Positions 26,491 through 36,349 of a stretch of 64,000 bases of DNA are shown in pieces (positions within the stretch are counted from its first letter, which is position 1; every line of letters starts with the position of its first letter). The translations under genes and the position numbers were made by a program. Below the pieces are notes generated by a model. It did no database searches, was not told the DNA's origin, and saw only the letters and a list, made by a program, of their open reading frames with translations. This DNA is from Paenibacillus sp. FSL H3-0469 (GTDB lineage: Bacteria > Bacillota > Bacilli > Paenibacillales > Paenibacillaceae): the NCBI RefSeq assembly GCF_038051945.1, contig NZ_CP150302.1, positions 3,782,001-3,846,000 on the forward strand, given 5' to 3'.

Positions 26491-26992
26491 GTAGCTCCTC
26501 CTCCTCTGATGCTCCACCTTTATAATTTAACTTAAGCTGGATTCGCACCAATCCGGATTCATATAATGCATTAAGATTGGACCTATCCTCATCTACCTTA
26601 GTAACTGCTATGGTTGACCCTGCTAATGCTGAGTCCAAATGAAGTGCCGCCGTGCTTCCCGGACCAATCCTTGAGTCCCCAATTTGAATATCATCGCCGT
26701 CAACCTGAATACGCAGCGGATCACTATCAGTTCTCAATAGCATAATTCCTGAATTCGTACTCTGAATTTCCTCAGGTCCATAGGTATATAGCTGTGTAAT
26801 AATTGAAGACATCACAAGATCAGCTTCATCACGCAATCTATTTTCCACCGTAATTTTATGATAGCTTCGGAAACCAAACGTAGTCACGGAGCCAATGATT
26901 CCGGCCACAATGGCAAATAGACTGATGGCAGCGATCAGTTCAATTAGAGTAAAACCATTCTCGCGCTCAGCTGTATTAGCGAATCTCTTCAT
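26465..26992 (-). CDS. PilW-like minor prepilin
   Basis: This is a 175-residue prepilin. The leader MKRFANTAERENG is cut before FTLIELIAAISLFAIVAGII; the Glu at position 5 is present. The head (RSYHKITVENRLRDEADLVM, then QLYTYGPEEIQS) is of the kind seen in PilW and ComGF-like minor pilins, which pair with PilV and PilX to prime assembly. GGAGGGATATATCAGC lies upstream of the ATG. It overlaps the PilV-like gene by 17 bases and the PilX-like gene by 26, so the three should be made together. PilD at 14229 is the likely processing enzyme. Confidence 0.86.
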   Translation of the reverse strand: MKRFANTAERENGFTLIELIAAISLFAIVAGIIGSVTTFGFRSYHKITVENRLRDEADLVMSSIITQLYTYGPEEIQSTNSGIMLLRTDSDPLRIQVDGDDIQIGDSRIGPGSTAALHLDSALAGSTIAVTKVDEDRSNLNALYESGLVRIQLKLNYKGGASEEEELHVDSQFGF

Positions 26993-27533
26993 TGCTGATA
27001 TATCCCTCCACCTCTACGGGTGCTGATAGGCTTCCCCCGGAATCACGGGTAACCACTACCTTGACTGGAAGCAAGTAGTTTCGTAAATCATTTTCACCTG
27101 TATTTACATCTAGCCCCTTTTGATAAATAACATCAATACTGTAATCCGTTCCATTTACTTTGGGGTGTAGTACATGAGACAGGGTTTCCGTGTTAAACGC
27201 CTTACGGTAAGCGGCTCCCTCATCACTGATAGCATCACCACAGTCTCCAATCTTGCAAACATCAGCAGAAAGTCTTTCTGTTGTATCTCTGAAAAACTCC
27301 ACCGTCTTATCAAAATCCTGCTTCTCCATATAAAACAAAGCGTTCCGCGCCAGATTGACCATGATCGTCTTGTTCTGGTTGGACTTGGAATAGGTCATGG
27401 CATTGGTAAAATAAGAAGTCAGCACCAGGGACACTATCGACAAAATGACGATGGCGGCCAGCACCTCGATCAAGGTGAAGCCCGCTTCCTTGCTCCGCTC
27501 GCGGCTGCGGTTCCATGGGTCTTTCCAGGACAT
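26976..27533 (-). CDS. PilV-like minor prepilin
   Basis: This is a 185-residue prepilin and the first gene of the minor pilin operon. The basic leader MSWKDPWNRSRERSKEAG is cut before FTLIEVLAAIVILSIVSLVL; FTLIEVLAA is the usual PilV/GspI form. The head contains a short Cys pair (CKIGDCGD) that could form a disulfide loop. The SD is GGGAGCGA. The promoter should lie in the 215 bases shared with the divergent esterase gene at 27750. Together with the PilW- and PilX-like products it probably forms the initiation complex at the pilus tip. Confidence 0.86.
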   Translation of the reverse strand: MSWKDPWNRSRERSKEAGFTLIEVLAAIVILSIVSLVLTSYFTNAMTYSKSNQNKTIMVNLARNALFYMEKQDFDKTVEFFRDTTERLSADVCKIGDCGDAISDEGAAYRKAFNTETLSHVLHPKVNGTDYSIDVIYQKGLDVNTGENDLRNYLLPVKVVVTRDSGGSLSAPVEVEGYISNEEIR

Positions 27534-27749
27534 TGTGTTCGCTCCCTATACTCTATTAGATTCAATTATGGGCTTATCTGTGTCTTCAGTCCTGTGTCCT
27601 TGCGTGTTTCTATGAATCTTTCTACCTACTTCCATTATATTCTTTCTCCTCCGGCAGCAGCAATGCTTGCGGACAATAAATCTGGAGAAATCTACAGTTT
27701 ATATCAGGTAGGGGCTGTGCTATCATGTGGGCAGAAAGGGGATACGTAA

Positions 27750-28535
27750 ATGGCTTTGATTGAATGTAAATTTTATTCGGAGGTGCTGGGGCTCAGTACT
27801 TCGATGACTGTCATTCTGCCGCAGCAGACCACTACGCAGATCGGAATGAGCAATGTCTCCAAAGGAACCTTACACCCCACCCTGTACCTGCTGCACGGCC
27901 TGTCTGACGATGATTCGATCTGGCTGCGCCGGACCTCGATTGAGCGTTATGTAGCGGAGCTGGGTATCGCTGTTGTTATGCCGCAGGTCCACCGCAGCTT
28001 CTATACGGATATGGAGGCGGGCGGCAAGTACTGGACCTTCATCAGTGAGGAGTTGCCAGCGCTGGCCCGTTCCTTCTTCCCTTTGTCAGCCAAGCGCGAG
28101 GATAACTTCGTGGCGGGATTGTCGATGGGCGGATACGGGGCGATGAAGCTGGGACTGCGCAAGCCGAAGGATTGGGCCGCTGCCGCAAGTTTGTCGGGAG
28201 CACTCGATATGGCACATAATTTCTTGGACTTTGAAGATCCATCGCAGAAAACCAAGGATTATTTGCAGATTTTTGGGGACAAGGACATTGCGGGCACTCC
28301 GGAAGATCTGCTCTGGCTGCTTGAGGAAGTGAACCGCTCCAAAGGGCCGAAGCCGCTGCTCTATCAGTGCTGTGGAACCGAGGATTTCCTCTATGAGGAC
28401 AATCAGGTCTTCCGTAAGGCCTGCTCCAAGACCAAGCTGTCTCTGACCTATGAAGAGGGGCCGGGCGAGCATGAGTGGGGATACTGGGATGCCAAGATCC
28501 GCGATGTGCTGAAGTGGCTGCCGCTAAGCAAGTAG
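27750..28535 (+). CDS. Esterase of the EstA / S-formylglutathione hydrolase-like family
   Basis: This is an alpha/beta-hydrolase of 261 residues without a signal peptide, so it is probably cytosolic. The fold markers are an oxyanion segment ([18 protein letters not shown]), the nucleophile elbow [10 protein letters not shown] (Ser about 127), a catalytic Asp in [11 protein letters not shown] and His in GEHEWGYWD. These match tributyrin esterase EstA and esterase D relatives, which cleave short-chain esters; some deacetylate sugars or act on S-formyl thiols. The substrate cannot be read from sequence. AAAGGGGATACGTAA precedes the ATG. It stands alone between the divergent minor pilin operon and the convergent argH. 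Confidence 0.85.
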   Translation: MALIECKFYSEVLGLSTSMTVILPQQTTTQIGMSNVSKGTLHPTLYLLHGLSDDDSIWLRRTSIERYVAELGIAVVMPQVHRSFYTDMEAGGKYWTFISEELPALARSFFPLSAKREDNFVAGLSMGGYGAMKLGLRKPKDWAAAASLSGALDMAHNFLDFEDPSQKTKDYLQIFGDKDIAGTPEDLLWLLEEVNRSKGPKPLLYQCCGTEDFLYEDNQVFRKACSKTKLSLTYEEGPGEHEWGYWDAKIRDVLKWLPLSK

Positions 28536-28611
28536 AATCATCCAGATTGTAAGCGGATACGGGTCATTTCCATAAGCTTCTATCTGGGGTGCGGAGAATA
28601 TAAGATTACCT

Positions 28612-28667
28612 CTCGAAAAAAAGACTGTCCTACCGCATCTAACCGATGCTGAGTAGAGACAGTCTTT
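28612..28667 (-). terminator. Terminator shared by argGH and the esterase gene
   Basis: AAGACTGTC and GACAGTCTT pair, with a second perfect hairpin GCATC-TAACC-GATGC inside. The minus strand ends in TTTTTTTCG, so it mainly ends the argGH transcript; the plus-strand tail is weaker. Confidence 0.85.
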
Positions 28668-28677
28668 CGTTTAAAAT

Positions 28678-28772
28678 ATAAGAATTTATATGTTGCACAC
28701 GATAACTTATACTTCTATTTCTCGCTGAAACGGTACCGTCCTTTAAAAGGACGGCAATGCCGTTTCCACTTA
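28678..28772 (+). repeat. Dispersed palindromic repeat A, copy 1
   Basis: This element of about 95 bases is repeated, inverted, at 40034-40130. Shared parts include TTCTATTTCTCGCTGAAACGG and the palindrome CCGTCCTTTAAAAGGACGG inside GAAACGG...CCGTTTC. The two copies match at most positions. It lies between argH and its terminator. Confidence 0.88.
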
Positions 28773-28804
28773 TCCGCTAGTTTCGCCTTCAGGCTCCACC
28801 AGGC

Positions 28805-30220
28805 TTACTCCGCAGCATGTCCATGCTGCTTCACCCATTCACCCGCAGCAACCAGGTCCGCTTCGGCCCGCCCGATGGCAGCCTGTACCTGAACCGTGGC
28901 GGTACCGCCGTAGACATTACGGGCGTTCACCACGGCCTCCGGCTGGAGCACCGCATAGATCTGGTCGTCGAACAGCGGCGAGAACTGCTTGAATTCGTCC
29001 AGCGTCAGATCCAGCAGGAACTTGCCCTCGTTGATGCAATACAGGACGGTCTTGCCGATCACCTCATGCGCCTGACGGAACGGCAGGCCTTTGCCTACCA
29101 GGAAGTCGGCGATATCGGTCGCATTGGAAAAGTCCGTATTCACCGCTTCGCGCATCCGCGCCTTGTTCACCTTCATGGTGGAGATCATCGGTGCGAACAG
29201 CTGCAAGGCCCCTGTAAGGGTAGCAACTGTATCGAACATGCCTTCCTTGTCTTCCTGCATGTCCTTGTTATAGGCCAGCGGCAGCGACTTCAGCACGGTC
29301 AGGAGTCCGATCAGGTTGCCGTAGACACGGCCTGTTTTGCCGCGTACCAGCTCCGGCACATCCGGGTTCTTCTTCTGCGGCATGATGCTGCTGCCGGTAC
29401 AGAAGGCATCGTCCAGCTCCACGAAGCTGAATTCGGTGCTGCTCCACAGTACCAGCTCTTCGCTGAGCCGGGACAGGTGAGTCATCACGAGCGATGCATT
29501 CGCCAGGAACTCCACGATGAAGTCGCGGTCACTGACCGCGTCGAGACTGTTCTCATAGACGCCATCGAAGCCAAGCTGTTCAGCCACGAAGTGGCGGTCG
29601 ATCGGGAACGTCGTTCCCGCCAGCGCCCCAGCGCCCAGCGGCAGCACGTTAATCCGCTTGTAGCTGTCGGTCAGGCGCTCCGCATCGCGGCGGAACATCG
29701 ACACGTAGGCCAGCAGATGATGCGCGAACAGAATCGGCTGTGCCCGCTGCAAGTGAGTATATCCTGGAACGATAGTCTCCAGGTTATCCTTGGCCTGCCC
29801 GATTAGCGCACCCTGCAGCTCATGCAGCAGCGCTACCAGCTCCACCACGCGGTTACGCAGGTAGAGGTGCATATCTGTAGCCACCTGATCGTTACGGCTG
29901 CGTCCGGTGTGCAGCTTGCCGCCGACCGGGCCGATCTCTTCGATCAGGTTCTTTTCAATATTCATGTGGATATCTTCATCAGCAACCGAGAACACAATCT
30001 CCCCCGCACGTACCTTGTCCAGTACCTTCGTGAGCCCGTTCTTGATCGTCTCGACATCCTCCTGCGGCAGAATTCCGCATTTGCCCAGCATCGTGACATG
30101 TGCCAGACTGCCCTGCACATCCTCTTCCGCCAGCACTTTATCAAATTCGATAGAAGCCGTATATTCCTCTACCAGCTTGTTCGTCCCTTTGGTAAAACGT
30201 CCGCCCCACAGCTTACTCAC
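28805..30220 (-). CDS. argH: Argininosuccinate lyase
   Basis: This enzyme cleaves argininosuccinate to arginine and fumarate, the last step of arginine synthesis. The 471 residues include the family signature [12 protein letters not shown] (about 281-293) with its flexible loop and catalytic Ser, [18 protein letters not shown] in the substrate site, and [14 protein letters not shown] with the catalytic His. The length is normal. It lies 88 bases after argG on the same strand and is most likely cotranscribed. The gap holds a GC-rich hairpin (AGAAGGCCG with CGGCCCTTCT) but no T run, so it may stabilise or pause the message rather than end it. Confidence 0.97.
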   Translation of the reverse strand: MSKLWGGRFTKGTNKLVEEYTASIEFDKVLAEEDVQGSLAHVTMLGKCGILPQEDVETIKNGLTKVLDKVRAGEIVFSVADEDIHMNIEKNLIEEIGPVGGKLHTGRSRNDQVATDMHLYLRNRVVELVALLHELQGALIGQAKDNLETIVPGYTHLQRAQPILFAHHLLAYVSMFRRDAERLTDSYKRINVLPLGAGALAGTTFPIDRHFVAEQLGFDGVYENSLDAVSDRDFIVEFLANASLVMTHLSRLSEELVLWSSTEFSFVELDDAFCTGSSIMPQKKNPDVPELVRGKTGRVYGNLIGLLTVLKSLPLAYNKDMQEDKEGMFDTVATLTGALQLFAPMISTMKVNKARMREAVNTDFSNATDIADFLVGKGLPFRQAHEVIGKTVLYCINEGKFLLDLTLDEFKQFSPLFDDQIYAVLQPEAVVNARNVYGGTATVQVQAAIGRAEADLVAAGEWVKQHGHAAE

Positions 30221-30308
30221 CAGTTGTTCCTCCTTGATAGACGTTAGAAGGGCCGCCCCTGTCCGGTTGGGAGGAACGGCCTTCTTGTGCCCGCTTTTAT
30301 AGTCCTAC

Positions 30309-31544
30309 TTATTTATTGGATTCCGCTACGCCTGCCGATACCTTCAGACGAAGGGCATTCAGACGGATGAAGCCGGTCGCATCGCCCTGGTCATAGGCCT
30401 GGGTAGGATCTGCCTCCATGGTGGCGATATCCGGGTTGTACAGGCTGACCGGACTCTTGACGCCGGCGCCGATGATGTTGCCCTTGTAGAGCTTCACGCG
30501 TACCGTACCGGTCACGTTCTTCTGGCTCTCCTTCACCAGGGCCTGCATCGCAATCCGCTCCGGTGCGAACCAGAAGCCGTTATATACCAGCGTACTGTAA
30601 CGGGTGATCAGGCTGTCACGCAGGTTCATCACTTCACGGTCCATGGTGATCGATTCCATTTTGCGGTGAGCGGTGAACAGAATGGTTCCGCCCGGAGTCT
30701 CATACACACCACGGCTCTTCATGCCGACAAAACGGTTCTCGACCATATCCACGCGTCCAATCCCATGCTTGCCGCCCAGCTCATTTAGCTTCTCCATCAC
30801 TTGCAGCGGGGATAACGCTTCGCCGTTCAGCGCTACGCAGTCACCCTTCAGGAAGTCCAGCTCCAGGTACTCGGCTTCATCCGGAGCATCCTCCGGAGCA
30901 TTGGAGAGCAGGAACATTTCCTTGTTCTCCGGTGCGCTTGGATCGAACCACGGATCTTCCAGCACGCCGCTCTCATAGCTGATATGCAGCAGGTTGCGGT
31001 CCATCGAATACGGCTTGGCCGCAGAGGCTTGTACCGGAATACCGTTGGCTTCGGCGTAAGCGATCATCTCGGCACGGCCCGGGAACTGGTTGCGGAACTC
31101 TTCCAGGCGCCAAGGCGCGATTACCTTAATGCTCGGCGATAATGCCGCAGCGTTCAGCTCGAAGCGTACCTGGTCATTCCCTTTACCTGTAGCTCCATGG
31201 GCAATGGCTGTTGCGCCTTCGGCGATAGCGATATCGACCATGCGCTTGGCGATCAGCGGACGGGCAATGCTGGTGCCCAGCAGATATTGTCCCTCATAGA
31301 GTGCGCCCGACTGGAACATCGGGTAGATGAAGTCATTCGCGAACTCGTCGCGCAGATCATCGATGTAGACTTTGGATGCGCCGGTAGCGAGTGCTTTTTC
31401 CTCGAGACCGTCCAATTCTTCCTTTTGACCAATATCCGCTGTAAAAGCAATAATCTCCGCATCATACGTTTCTTTCAGCCACTTCAGAATGACTGAGGTA
31501 TCCAGCCCGCCGGAATAGGCGAGTACAATTTTTTCTTTTGGCAT
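30309..31544 (-). CDS. argG: Argininosuccinate synthase
   Basis: This enzyme joins citrulline and aspartate with ATP to give argininosuccinate. The 411 residues start [20 protein letters not shown], the PP-loop ATP-binding motif, and contain [12 protein letters not shown] and EGATAIAHG, both conserved in the family. AAAGGAAG lies 12 bases before the ATG. It heads the argGH unit. Its upstream region (31545-31852) holds repeat B and an AT-rich stretch near 31785-31815 that could carry the promoter and an arginine-repressor site, though I cannot define either firmly. Confidence 0.97.
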   Translation of the reverse strand: MPKEKIVLAYSGGLDTSVILKWLKETYDAEIIAFTADIGQKEELDGLEEKALATGASKVYIDDLRDEFANDFIYPMFQSGALYEGQYLLGTSIARPLIAKRMVDIAIAEGATAIAHGATGKGNDQVRFELNAAALSPSIKVIAPWRLEEFRNQFPGRAEMIAYAEANGIPVQASAAKPYSMDRNLLHISYESGVLEDPWFDPSAPENKEMFLLSNAPEDAPDEAEYLELDFLKGDCVALNGEALSPLQVMEKLNELGGKHGIGRVDMVENRFVGMKSRGVYETPGGTILFTAHRKMESITMDREVMNLRDSLITRYSTLVYNGFWFAPERIAMQALVKESQKNVTGTVRVKLYKGNIIGAGVKSPVSLYNPDIATMEADPTQAYDQGDATGFIRLNALRLKVSAGVAESNK

Positions 31545-31852
31545 GGGGTGTTTAGCTTCCTTTCGGTGTGGAGGGTGATAAGATCAACTTCGGCTTTAAA
31601 AACGGGTTTTGAACGTCACTACAGAGAATATTTGGACTTCCGGCCGCTGTTGTCTACAGATTTCTTGATTTGTACCGCTATTCGCGGATGAAATCGTAGA
31701 CAAAGGCGGACGCTAACGCTCCTACAGTTCCAAAATTCCCTTCAGATCCTCCCCAACCCTCTTATTAAAGTTCCCGTTGATCTTATATATGTGTTGTGTA
31801 TATAAAATTAAATACTTTACCCCAGCGCCTTGCTGGGGGTGGTGCGCTACAT
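31545..31852. other. argF-argG intergenic region
   Basis: It contains, from the argG side, about 80 bases of 5' leader, repeat B copy 1 (31625-31740), and an AT-rich tract at 31785-31815 (TATATAAAATTAAATACTTT) that resembles an ARG box only loosely. A CCCCAGC-GCCTT-GCTGGGG hairpin at 31820-31839 lies just after the argF stop; its minus-strand tail (GTAAAGTATTT) is only a weak terminator. Confidence 0.5.
31625..31740 (+). repeat. Dispersed hairpin repeat B, copy 1
   Basis: This element of about 115 bases recurs in the same orientation at 39760-39875. It contains a long stem, TTGTCTAC-A-GATTTC with GAAATC-GTAGACAA, and an inner CCGC-TATTC-GCGG. The conserved ends are TTTGGACTTCCGGCCGCTG and AAAGGCGGACGCTA followed by CGCTCCTACAGTTCCAAA. 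Confidence 0.9.
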
Positions 31853-32821
31853 CTAGCCCATCAAAGCCGCCATAAGCGCCTTCTGCGCATGCAGGCGGTT
31901 CTCCGCCTGATCGAAGATCACGGAGTTCGGGCCGTCGATAACGCCGGTGCTGACCTCTTCCTCCCGGTGGGCCGGCAGGCAGTGTAAGAACAGATAATCG
32001 CTCTTCGCGCCTTTCACCAGCTCCTCGTTGACCTGATAGTCCTTGAACGCCGCTTCACGCGCCAGCTGCTCGGCCTCGAAGCCCATGCTCGCCCAGACAT
32101 CCGTGTAGATGACATCTGCGTCCTGTACTGCCTCCTGCGGGCTGCGGGTCACAGTGATGACTGAGCCTGTCTCCTTGGCGATCTCACGCGCCTCAGCCAC
32201 GACTGCCTCGTCCGGCTCGTAGCCTTCCGGTCCAGCGATAGAGACATGCACACCCAGCTTGGCGCCGCCGATCAGCAGAGAATGGGCCATATTATTGCCG
32301 TCGCCGATGTACGCCAGCTTCAGGCCTTTCAGCTTGCCCTTGTGCTCGTATACAGTCTGGTAGTCCGCCAGCACCTGGCAGGGATGCGCAAGATCGCTGA
32401 GGCCGTTGATTACGGGAACTGAGGCATAGCGCGCCAAATCTTCCACTTTATCATGGCCGAACGTACGGATCATGATACCGTCCAGATAACGCGACATGAC
32501 CTGGGCCGTATCACCAACCGTCTCGCCGCGGCCCAGCTGGATATCATTTTTGCTCAGGAAAAGTGCATGTCCGCCCAGCTGATACATCCCCACTTCGAAC
32601 GACACCCGGGTACGGGTAGAGGATTTCTCAAAAATAAGGCCGATCGTCTTCCCCAGCAACGGCTGGTAGACTTCACCGTTCTTCTGCTTGCGCTTCAGCT
32701 CAATCGCGAGGTCGATCAAATACGTGATCTCCTCCGGGCTGTAATCATTCAGCTCCAGCAAATCACGGCCTTTGAGCTGTGCGGCAATTGCATCTGTAGC
32801 GCTTGGTGTAACCTGACTCAT
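31853..32821 (-). CDS. argF: Ornithine carbamoyltransferase
   Basis: This enzyme carbamoylates ornithine to citrulline. The carbamoyl-phosphate site SSTRTRVSFE, the HPCQ segment (DLAHPCQVLADY) and the ornithine-binding HCLPAHREEE are all intact in the 322 residues. A TTG at 32824 is in frame, but the ATG at 32821 follows GGGGAGG by seven bases and overlaps the argD stop (TGATG), which implies coupled translation. It is the last gene of argCJBDF. An argI-like catabolic paralogue is unlikely given the context. Confidence 0.97.
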   Translation of the reverse strand: MSQVTPSATDAIAAQLKGRDLLELNDYSPEEITYLIDLAIELKRKQKNGEVYQPLLGKTIGLIFEKSSTRTRVSFEVGMYQLGGHALFLSKNDIQLGRGETVGDTAQVMSRYLDGIMIRTFGHDKVEDLARYASVPVINGLSDLAHPCQVLADYQTVYEHKGKLKGLKLAYIGDGNNMAHSLLIGGAKLGVHVSIAGPEGYEPDEAVVAEAREIAKETGSVITVTRSPQEAVQDADVIYTDVWASMGFEAEQLAREAAFKDYQVNEELVKGAKSDYLFLHCLPAHREEEVSTGVIDGPNSVIFDQAENRLHAQKALMAALMG

Positions 32822-34104
32822 CAATTTGCCTCCCCGCTTACTTTGTTAGCATAAGTATGAATTAGTTCCGATAGGATGTCCACCGCCTGATCAATCTCAT
32901 CGGTGCTTACATATAGATTAGGCAGCAGCCGAATGACATTCGGTCCGGCCTGAACGAACAGCAGTCCGCGCTTCTGTCCGGCAAGCACGATCTCGGCCAC
33001 CGGCTCCTCGCATTCGATGCCGATCAGCAGGCCTTTGCCGCGAATCTCCTTCACAAAAGAAGTATCCGCCAGCTTCGCTCTCAGCTGTCCGCTTAAGTAA
33101 TCGCCCATCTCCGCCGCCCGCTCGGGCAGCTTATCTTCAAGCATGGTCTCAATGGTCGCTTCCATCACCGCTGCCGCCAGCGGGGTGCCGCCGAAGGTGC
33201 TGGCATGGCTGCCCGGGCTGAAAGCCTCGCGCAGATAGCCTTTGCCGAGCATCACACCGGCCGGGAAGCCGCTCGCTACCCCTTTGGCCAAGGTGAAGAT
33301 ATCCGGCTCAATGCCGTAATGCTGATGAGCAAACAGCTTGCCCGTACGGCCCATGCCGGTCTGCACTTCATCCACGATCAACAGCAGCCCGTGCTCCTTG
33401 CACAGCGCAACAACAGCATCCAGGAACTCCTGCTGTACCTCAAGCACACCGCCCTCGGCCAGCACCATCTCCAGCATGATCGCTGCCGTATGTTCAGTAA
33501 TGGCGCCTTTCAACGCGTCCAGATCATGCAGCGGCACCGTCTTGAAGCCCGCCGGAAGCGGCAGGAAGCCTTCCTTGACCTTGGCCTGCCCAGTGGCTGT
33601 CAGTGTAGCCAGCGTGCGTCCATGGAAGGACTGCTCGAACGTAATAACCTCGTAACGGTCTGTACCCTGCACCTTCTGATGATACCGGCGCGCCAGCTTG
33701 ATGGCCGCTTCATTCGCTTCCGCCCCGCTGTTGCAGAAGAAGACCTGATCCGCACAGCTATTCTCTGTCAGCAGCGCAGCTACCCGGTCCTGGCCCGGAA
33801 TGTGGAACAGGTTCGAGACATGCCACAGCGTATCAATCTGCTCCTTCAGCTTCGCGCCGACCTTCTCCGGCGCATGGCCCAGACTCGTTACCGCAAGTCC
33901 GCACATGAAGTCCAGATACTTGTTACCCTGCTCATCCCATACCCAGCTGCCTTTGCCTTTGACCAGACTAATATCATATCTGCTGTATGACGGGAATACC
34001 GCACTCAGCTTGGCAGGAGCGGCCCCCTGTCCGTTCGTTCCTGCTGAACGCTCCTGCGGCGCCCCTGTCAAAGAATTCTTGTCCGTTTGCGTAAGCTCAC
34101 TCAT
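32821..34104 (-). CDS. argD: Acetylornithine aminotransferase
   Basis: This is a class III PLP-dependent aminotransferase that converts N-acetylglutamate semialdehyde to N-acetylornithine. Landmarks are YLDFMCGLAVTSLGHAPEKV, the phosphate-binding CNSGAEANEAAIKLAR, the Asp that contacts the PLP ring nitrogen in LLIVDEVQTGMGRTG, and the Schiff-base Lys in TLAKGVASGFPAG. The 427 residues include an N-terminal extension of about 30 (TDKNSLTGAPQERSAGTNGQ) not usual in the family; a later start is possible but no better ribosome site was seen. It lies 121 bases after argB. Confidence 0.96.
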   Translation of the reverse strand: MSELTQTDKNSLTGAPQERSAGTNGQGAAPAKLSAVFPSYSRYDISLVKGKGSWVWDEQGNKYLDFMCGLAVTSLGHAPEKVGAKLKEQIDTLWHVSNLFHIPGQDRVAALLTENSCADQVFFCNSGAEANEAAIKLARRYHQKVQGTDRYEVITFEQSFHGRTLATLTATGQAKVKEGFLPLPAGFKTVPLHDLDALKGAITEHTAAIMLEMVLAEGGVLEVQQEFLDAVVALCKEHGLLLIVDEVQTGMGRTGKLFAHQHYGIEPDIFTLAKGVASGFPAGVMLGKGYLREAFSPGSHASTFGGTPLAAAVMEATIETMLEDKLPERAAEMGDYLSGQLRAKLADTSFVKEIRGKGLLIGIECEEPVAEIVLAGQKRGLLFVQAGPNVIRLLPNLYVSTDEIDQAVDILSELIHTYANKVSGEAN

Positions 34105-34225
34105 TCTTAGTCACTCTCCCACCATGCTGCTGCCGGCTACCCGTCAGCGCGTCTAATTTTCACTTGTCACTCTACCTGAAAATCCAACTCATTATTCTAT
34201 CCATGCCCCGGTTTCTGCACATCTG

Positions 34226-35050
34226 TTATCTTACAATCCGCGTCCCCAGCGCCTCGCCCTTCAGCACCCGGCTGAGTACACGCGGCTCTTTGCCGTCTAC
34301 AATAATAACCTCGGACACCTGACCCTGGATGCAGTCCATCGCGGCACGCACCTTGGGAATCATTCCGCCGTAGATTTCACCATTCTCAATCAGCGCTTCG
34401 ATCTGCTCCACTGTTACGGAAGGAAGCACGACCTTCTCCCCGTCCACCGTCCGCATAATGCCCGGCACATCCGTAACCACGATCATGCTCGGTGACCCTA
34501 TATAAGAAGCCACCGCCCCGGCGGCGGTATCTGCATTGATGTTGTACCGCTGGCCTTCGCCATCTACGCCCACTGGTGCAATAACCGGAATATAGCCCAT
34601 CGCGAGGATACCCGTCACAATCTCCGCCTGGACTCCGCTTACCTCTCCCACCAGACCGACTTCCTGATGATTGGCCACCGGACGAGCCGTAATCAGGTTG
34701 CCGTCAACGCCCGACAACCCGAGTGCCTGCCCCCCGCTGGCCTGAATTCGGCGGACAATCGCCTTGTTGATGCTGCCGGACAGGGTCATCTCGACCACAT
34801 CCAGCACCTCTTCCGTCGTTACCCGCAGGCCGTTCACGAACCGGCTCTCAATGCCGAGCTTCTCCAGATTGCCGGAGATCGCCGGGCCGCCGCCATGCAC
34901 GATTACAGGCTGAGTCCCGCTGACCTGAAGCTCACGCAAATCCTCGAAGAACGAATCCGGCAGCGCCGCCAGCGTACTCCCCCCGCATTTCATTACGAAC
35001 AGCCCGGCGGCCCCCGCCTGCGCCTGAGGCTCTATCGGTTCTACTGTCAT
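34226..35050 (-). CDS. argB: N-acetylglutamate kinase
   Basis: This enzyme phosphorylates N-acetylglutamate, commonly the arginine-inhibited step where ArgJ recycles acetyl groups. The amino-acid kinase fold is visible: LFVMKCGGSTLAAL at the start, the glycine-rich VIVHGGGPAISGNLEKLGIE and the Asn/Asp-rich NINADTAAGAVASYIGSPSM. The 274 residues carry an extra 15 or so at the N-terminus (VEPIEPQAQAGAAG). It lies between argJ (44-base gap) and argD. Confidence 0.96.
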   Translation of the reverse strand: MTVEPIEPQAQAGAAGLFVMKCGGSTLAALPDSFFEDLRELQVSGTQPVIVHGGGPAISGNLEKLGIESRFVNGLRVTTEEVLDVVEMTLSGSINKAIVRRIQASGGQALGLSGVDGNLITARPVANHQEVGLVGEVSGVQAEIVTGILAMGYIPVIAPVGVDGEGQRYNINADTAAGAVASYIGSPSMIVVTDVPGIMRTVDGEKVVLPSVTVEQIEALIENGEIYGGMIPKVRAAMDCIQGQVSEVIIVDGKEPRVLSRVLKGEALGTRIVR

Positions 35051-35094
35051 CTCCCTGCCCCCTCTGTACCAGCTTCTACACGCCTCTGCACAGA

Positions 35095-36327
35095 TTACGT
35101 GCGGTAAGCCGCGTTAATCCGCACATAATCATAAGTCAGGTCACAGCCCCAGGCTGTAGCCTGCCCGCTGCCGTCTGACAAGGTTACCGTGATCAGCACG
35201 GTATCGCTTTTTTGCAGATAATGCAGTGCCTGCTCCTCATCAAAAGCCACCGGACGCGAGCCGCGCAGCACCTCGATCTCACCCAGCTTAATATCCACCC
35301 GCTCCGGTGAAACCGGAACGCCTGCACGTCCTACAGCCGCAATAATCCGCCCCCAGTTGGCATCCGCGCCGAAGATCGCCGACTTCACCAGGCTTGAGCC
35401 GACCACGGTCTTGGCAATCGCCGCCGCAGCCTCATCATGCACCGCCCCGCTCACCTGCACCTCAATCAGCTTCGTGGCCCCTTCGCCGTCACGGGCAATC
35501 GCCTTCGCCAGACTCTGGCACACATGAGTGAACGCCGCTGCAAAAGCTTCCCAGTCCGCATGCAGACGCGTCAGCTTCTCATTGCCCGCAAGTCCGCTGG
35601 CCATCGTGACCAGCATATCGTTCGTACTGGTGTCACCATCCACTGTAATCATATTAAAAGTAGAATTAGTAGCTATACGCAGCAGGCTGAGCAGATCCTC
35701 GCCATCAATGAGCACATCAGTGGTCATGAAGCCCAGCATCGTCGCCATGTTCGGGTGAATCATCCCGGAACCCTTCGCCGCACCGGCAATAATAACCTCA
35801 GTACCGCCTACCGTTACTTTCACGCAGCTTTCTTTTTTGACCAGATCGGTGGTTAGAATCGCCTGGCTGAATTCCTCCGCACCGGCAGCGCCTGCGTCCA
35901 TCTTCTCCGGCAGTCCGGCAATCCCGCTGCGCACACAATCCATCTTCAGCAGTTCCCCGATCACACCTGTGGAAGCGACAGCGACATCCGTCTCATTCAC
36001 GCCCAAATAACGGGCAGCCGCCGCACGCATCTCATACGCATCCGCCTCGCCCTGGTCCCCTGTACAGGCATTGGCATTGCCGCTGTTCACGATCACCGCC
36101 TGCAGCGTCCCGTCCGCCAGACTCTCCCGCGTAACCTTCAGCGGAGCCGCCTGAAACACATTGGTCGTATACACCGCAGCCGCCGTAGCCGGCACCTCAC
36201 AGAGAATCGCGGCAAGGTCATTGCGCTCTGTTTTTTTGAGACCGCAGTGCAGGCCGCCAGAGGTGAAGCCCTTAGGTGCAGTAATACTTCCGCCTTCTAC
36301 GACGGTATATAGTGGTTGCTCACTCAT
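35095..36327 (-). CDS. argJ: Bifunctional ornithine acetyltransferase / N-acetylglutamate synthase
   Basis: ArgJ moves the acetyl group from acetylornithine back to glutamate and, in bifunctional forms, can also use acetyl-CoA. The precursor cleaves itself before the Thr of MATMLGFMTTD (about 190), giving two subunits. That Thr and the GSGMIHPNMATMLGF context are intact. The frame extends to 36375, but the ATG at 36327 begins the usual MSEQPLYTVVEGG start and lies 22 bases after the argC stop. The SD is weak, so translation may depend on coupling to argC. The 410-residue length is normal. Confidence 0.96.
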   Translation of the reverse strand: MSEQPLYTVVEGGSITAPKGFTSGGLHCGLKKTERNDLAAILCEVPATAAAVYTTNVFQAAPLKVTRESLADGTLQAVIVNSGNANACTGDQGEADAYEMRAAAARYLGVNETDVAVASTGVIGELLKMDCVRSGIAGLPEKMDAGAAGAEEFSQAILTTDLVKKESCVKVTVGGTEVIIAGAAKGSGMIHPNMATMLGFMTTDVLIDGEDLLSLLRIATNSTFNMITVDGDTSTNDMLVTMASGLAGNEKLTRLHADWEAFAAAFTHVCQSLAKAIARDGEGATKLIEVQVSGAVHDEAAAAIAKTVVGSSLVKSAIFGADANWGRIIAAVGRAGVPVSPERVDIKLGEIEVLRGSRPVAFDEEQALHYLQKSDTVLITVTLSDGSGQATAWGCDLTYDYVRINAAYRT

Positions 36328-36349
36328 GATATTGTTTGACCGCTTGCAC

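Noticed and set aside
28817..29806. Open frame of 329 codons antisense to argH
   Set aside because: It is fully inside the well-supported argH gene, and its His/Gln/Arg-rich translation is typical of an antisense shadow.
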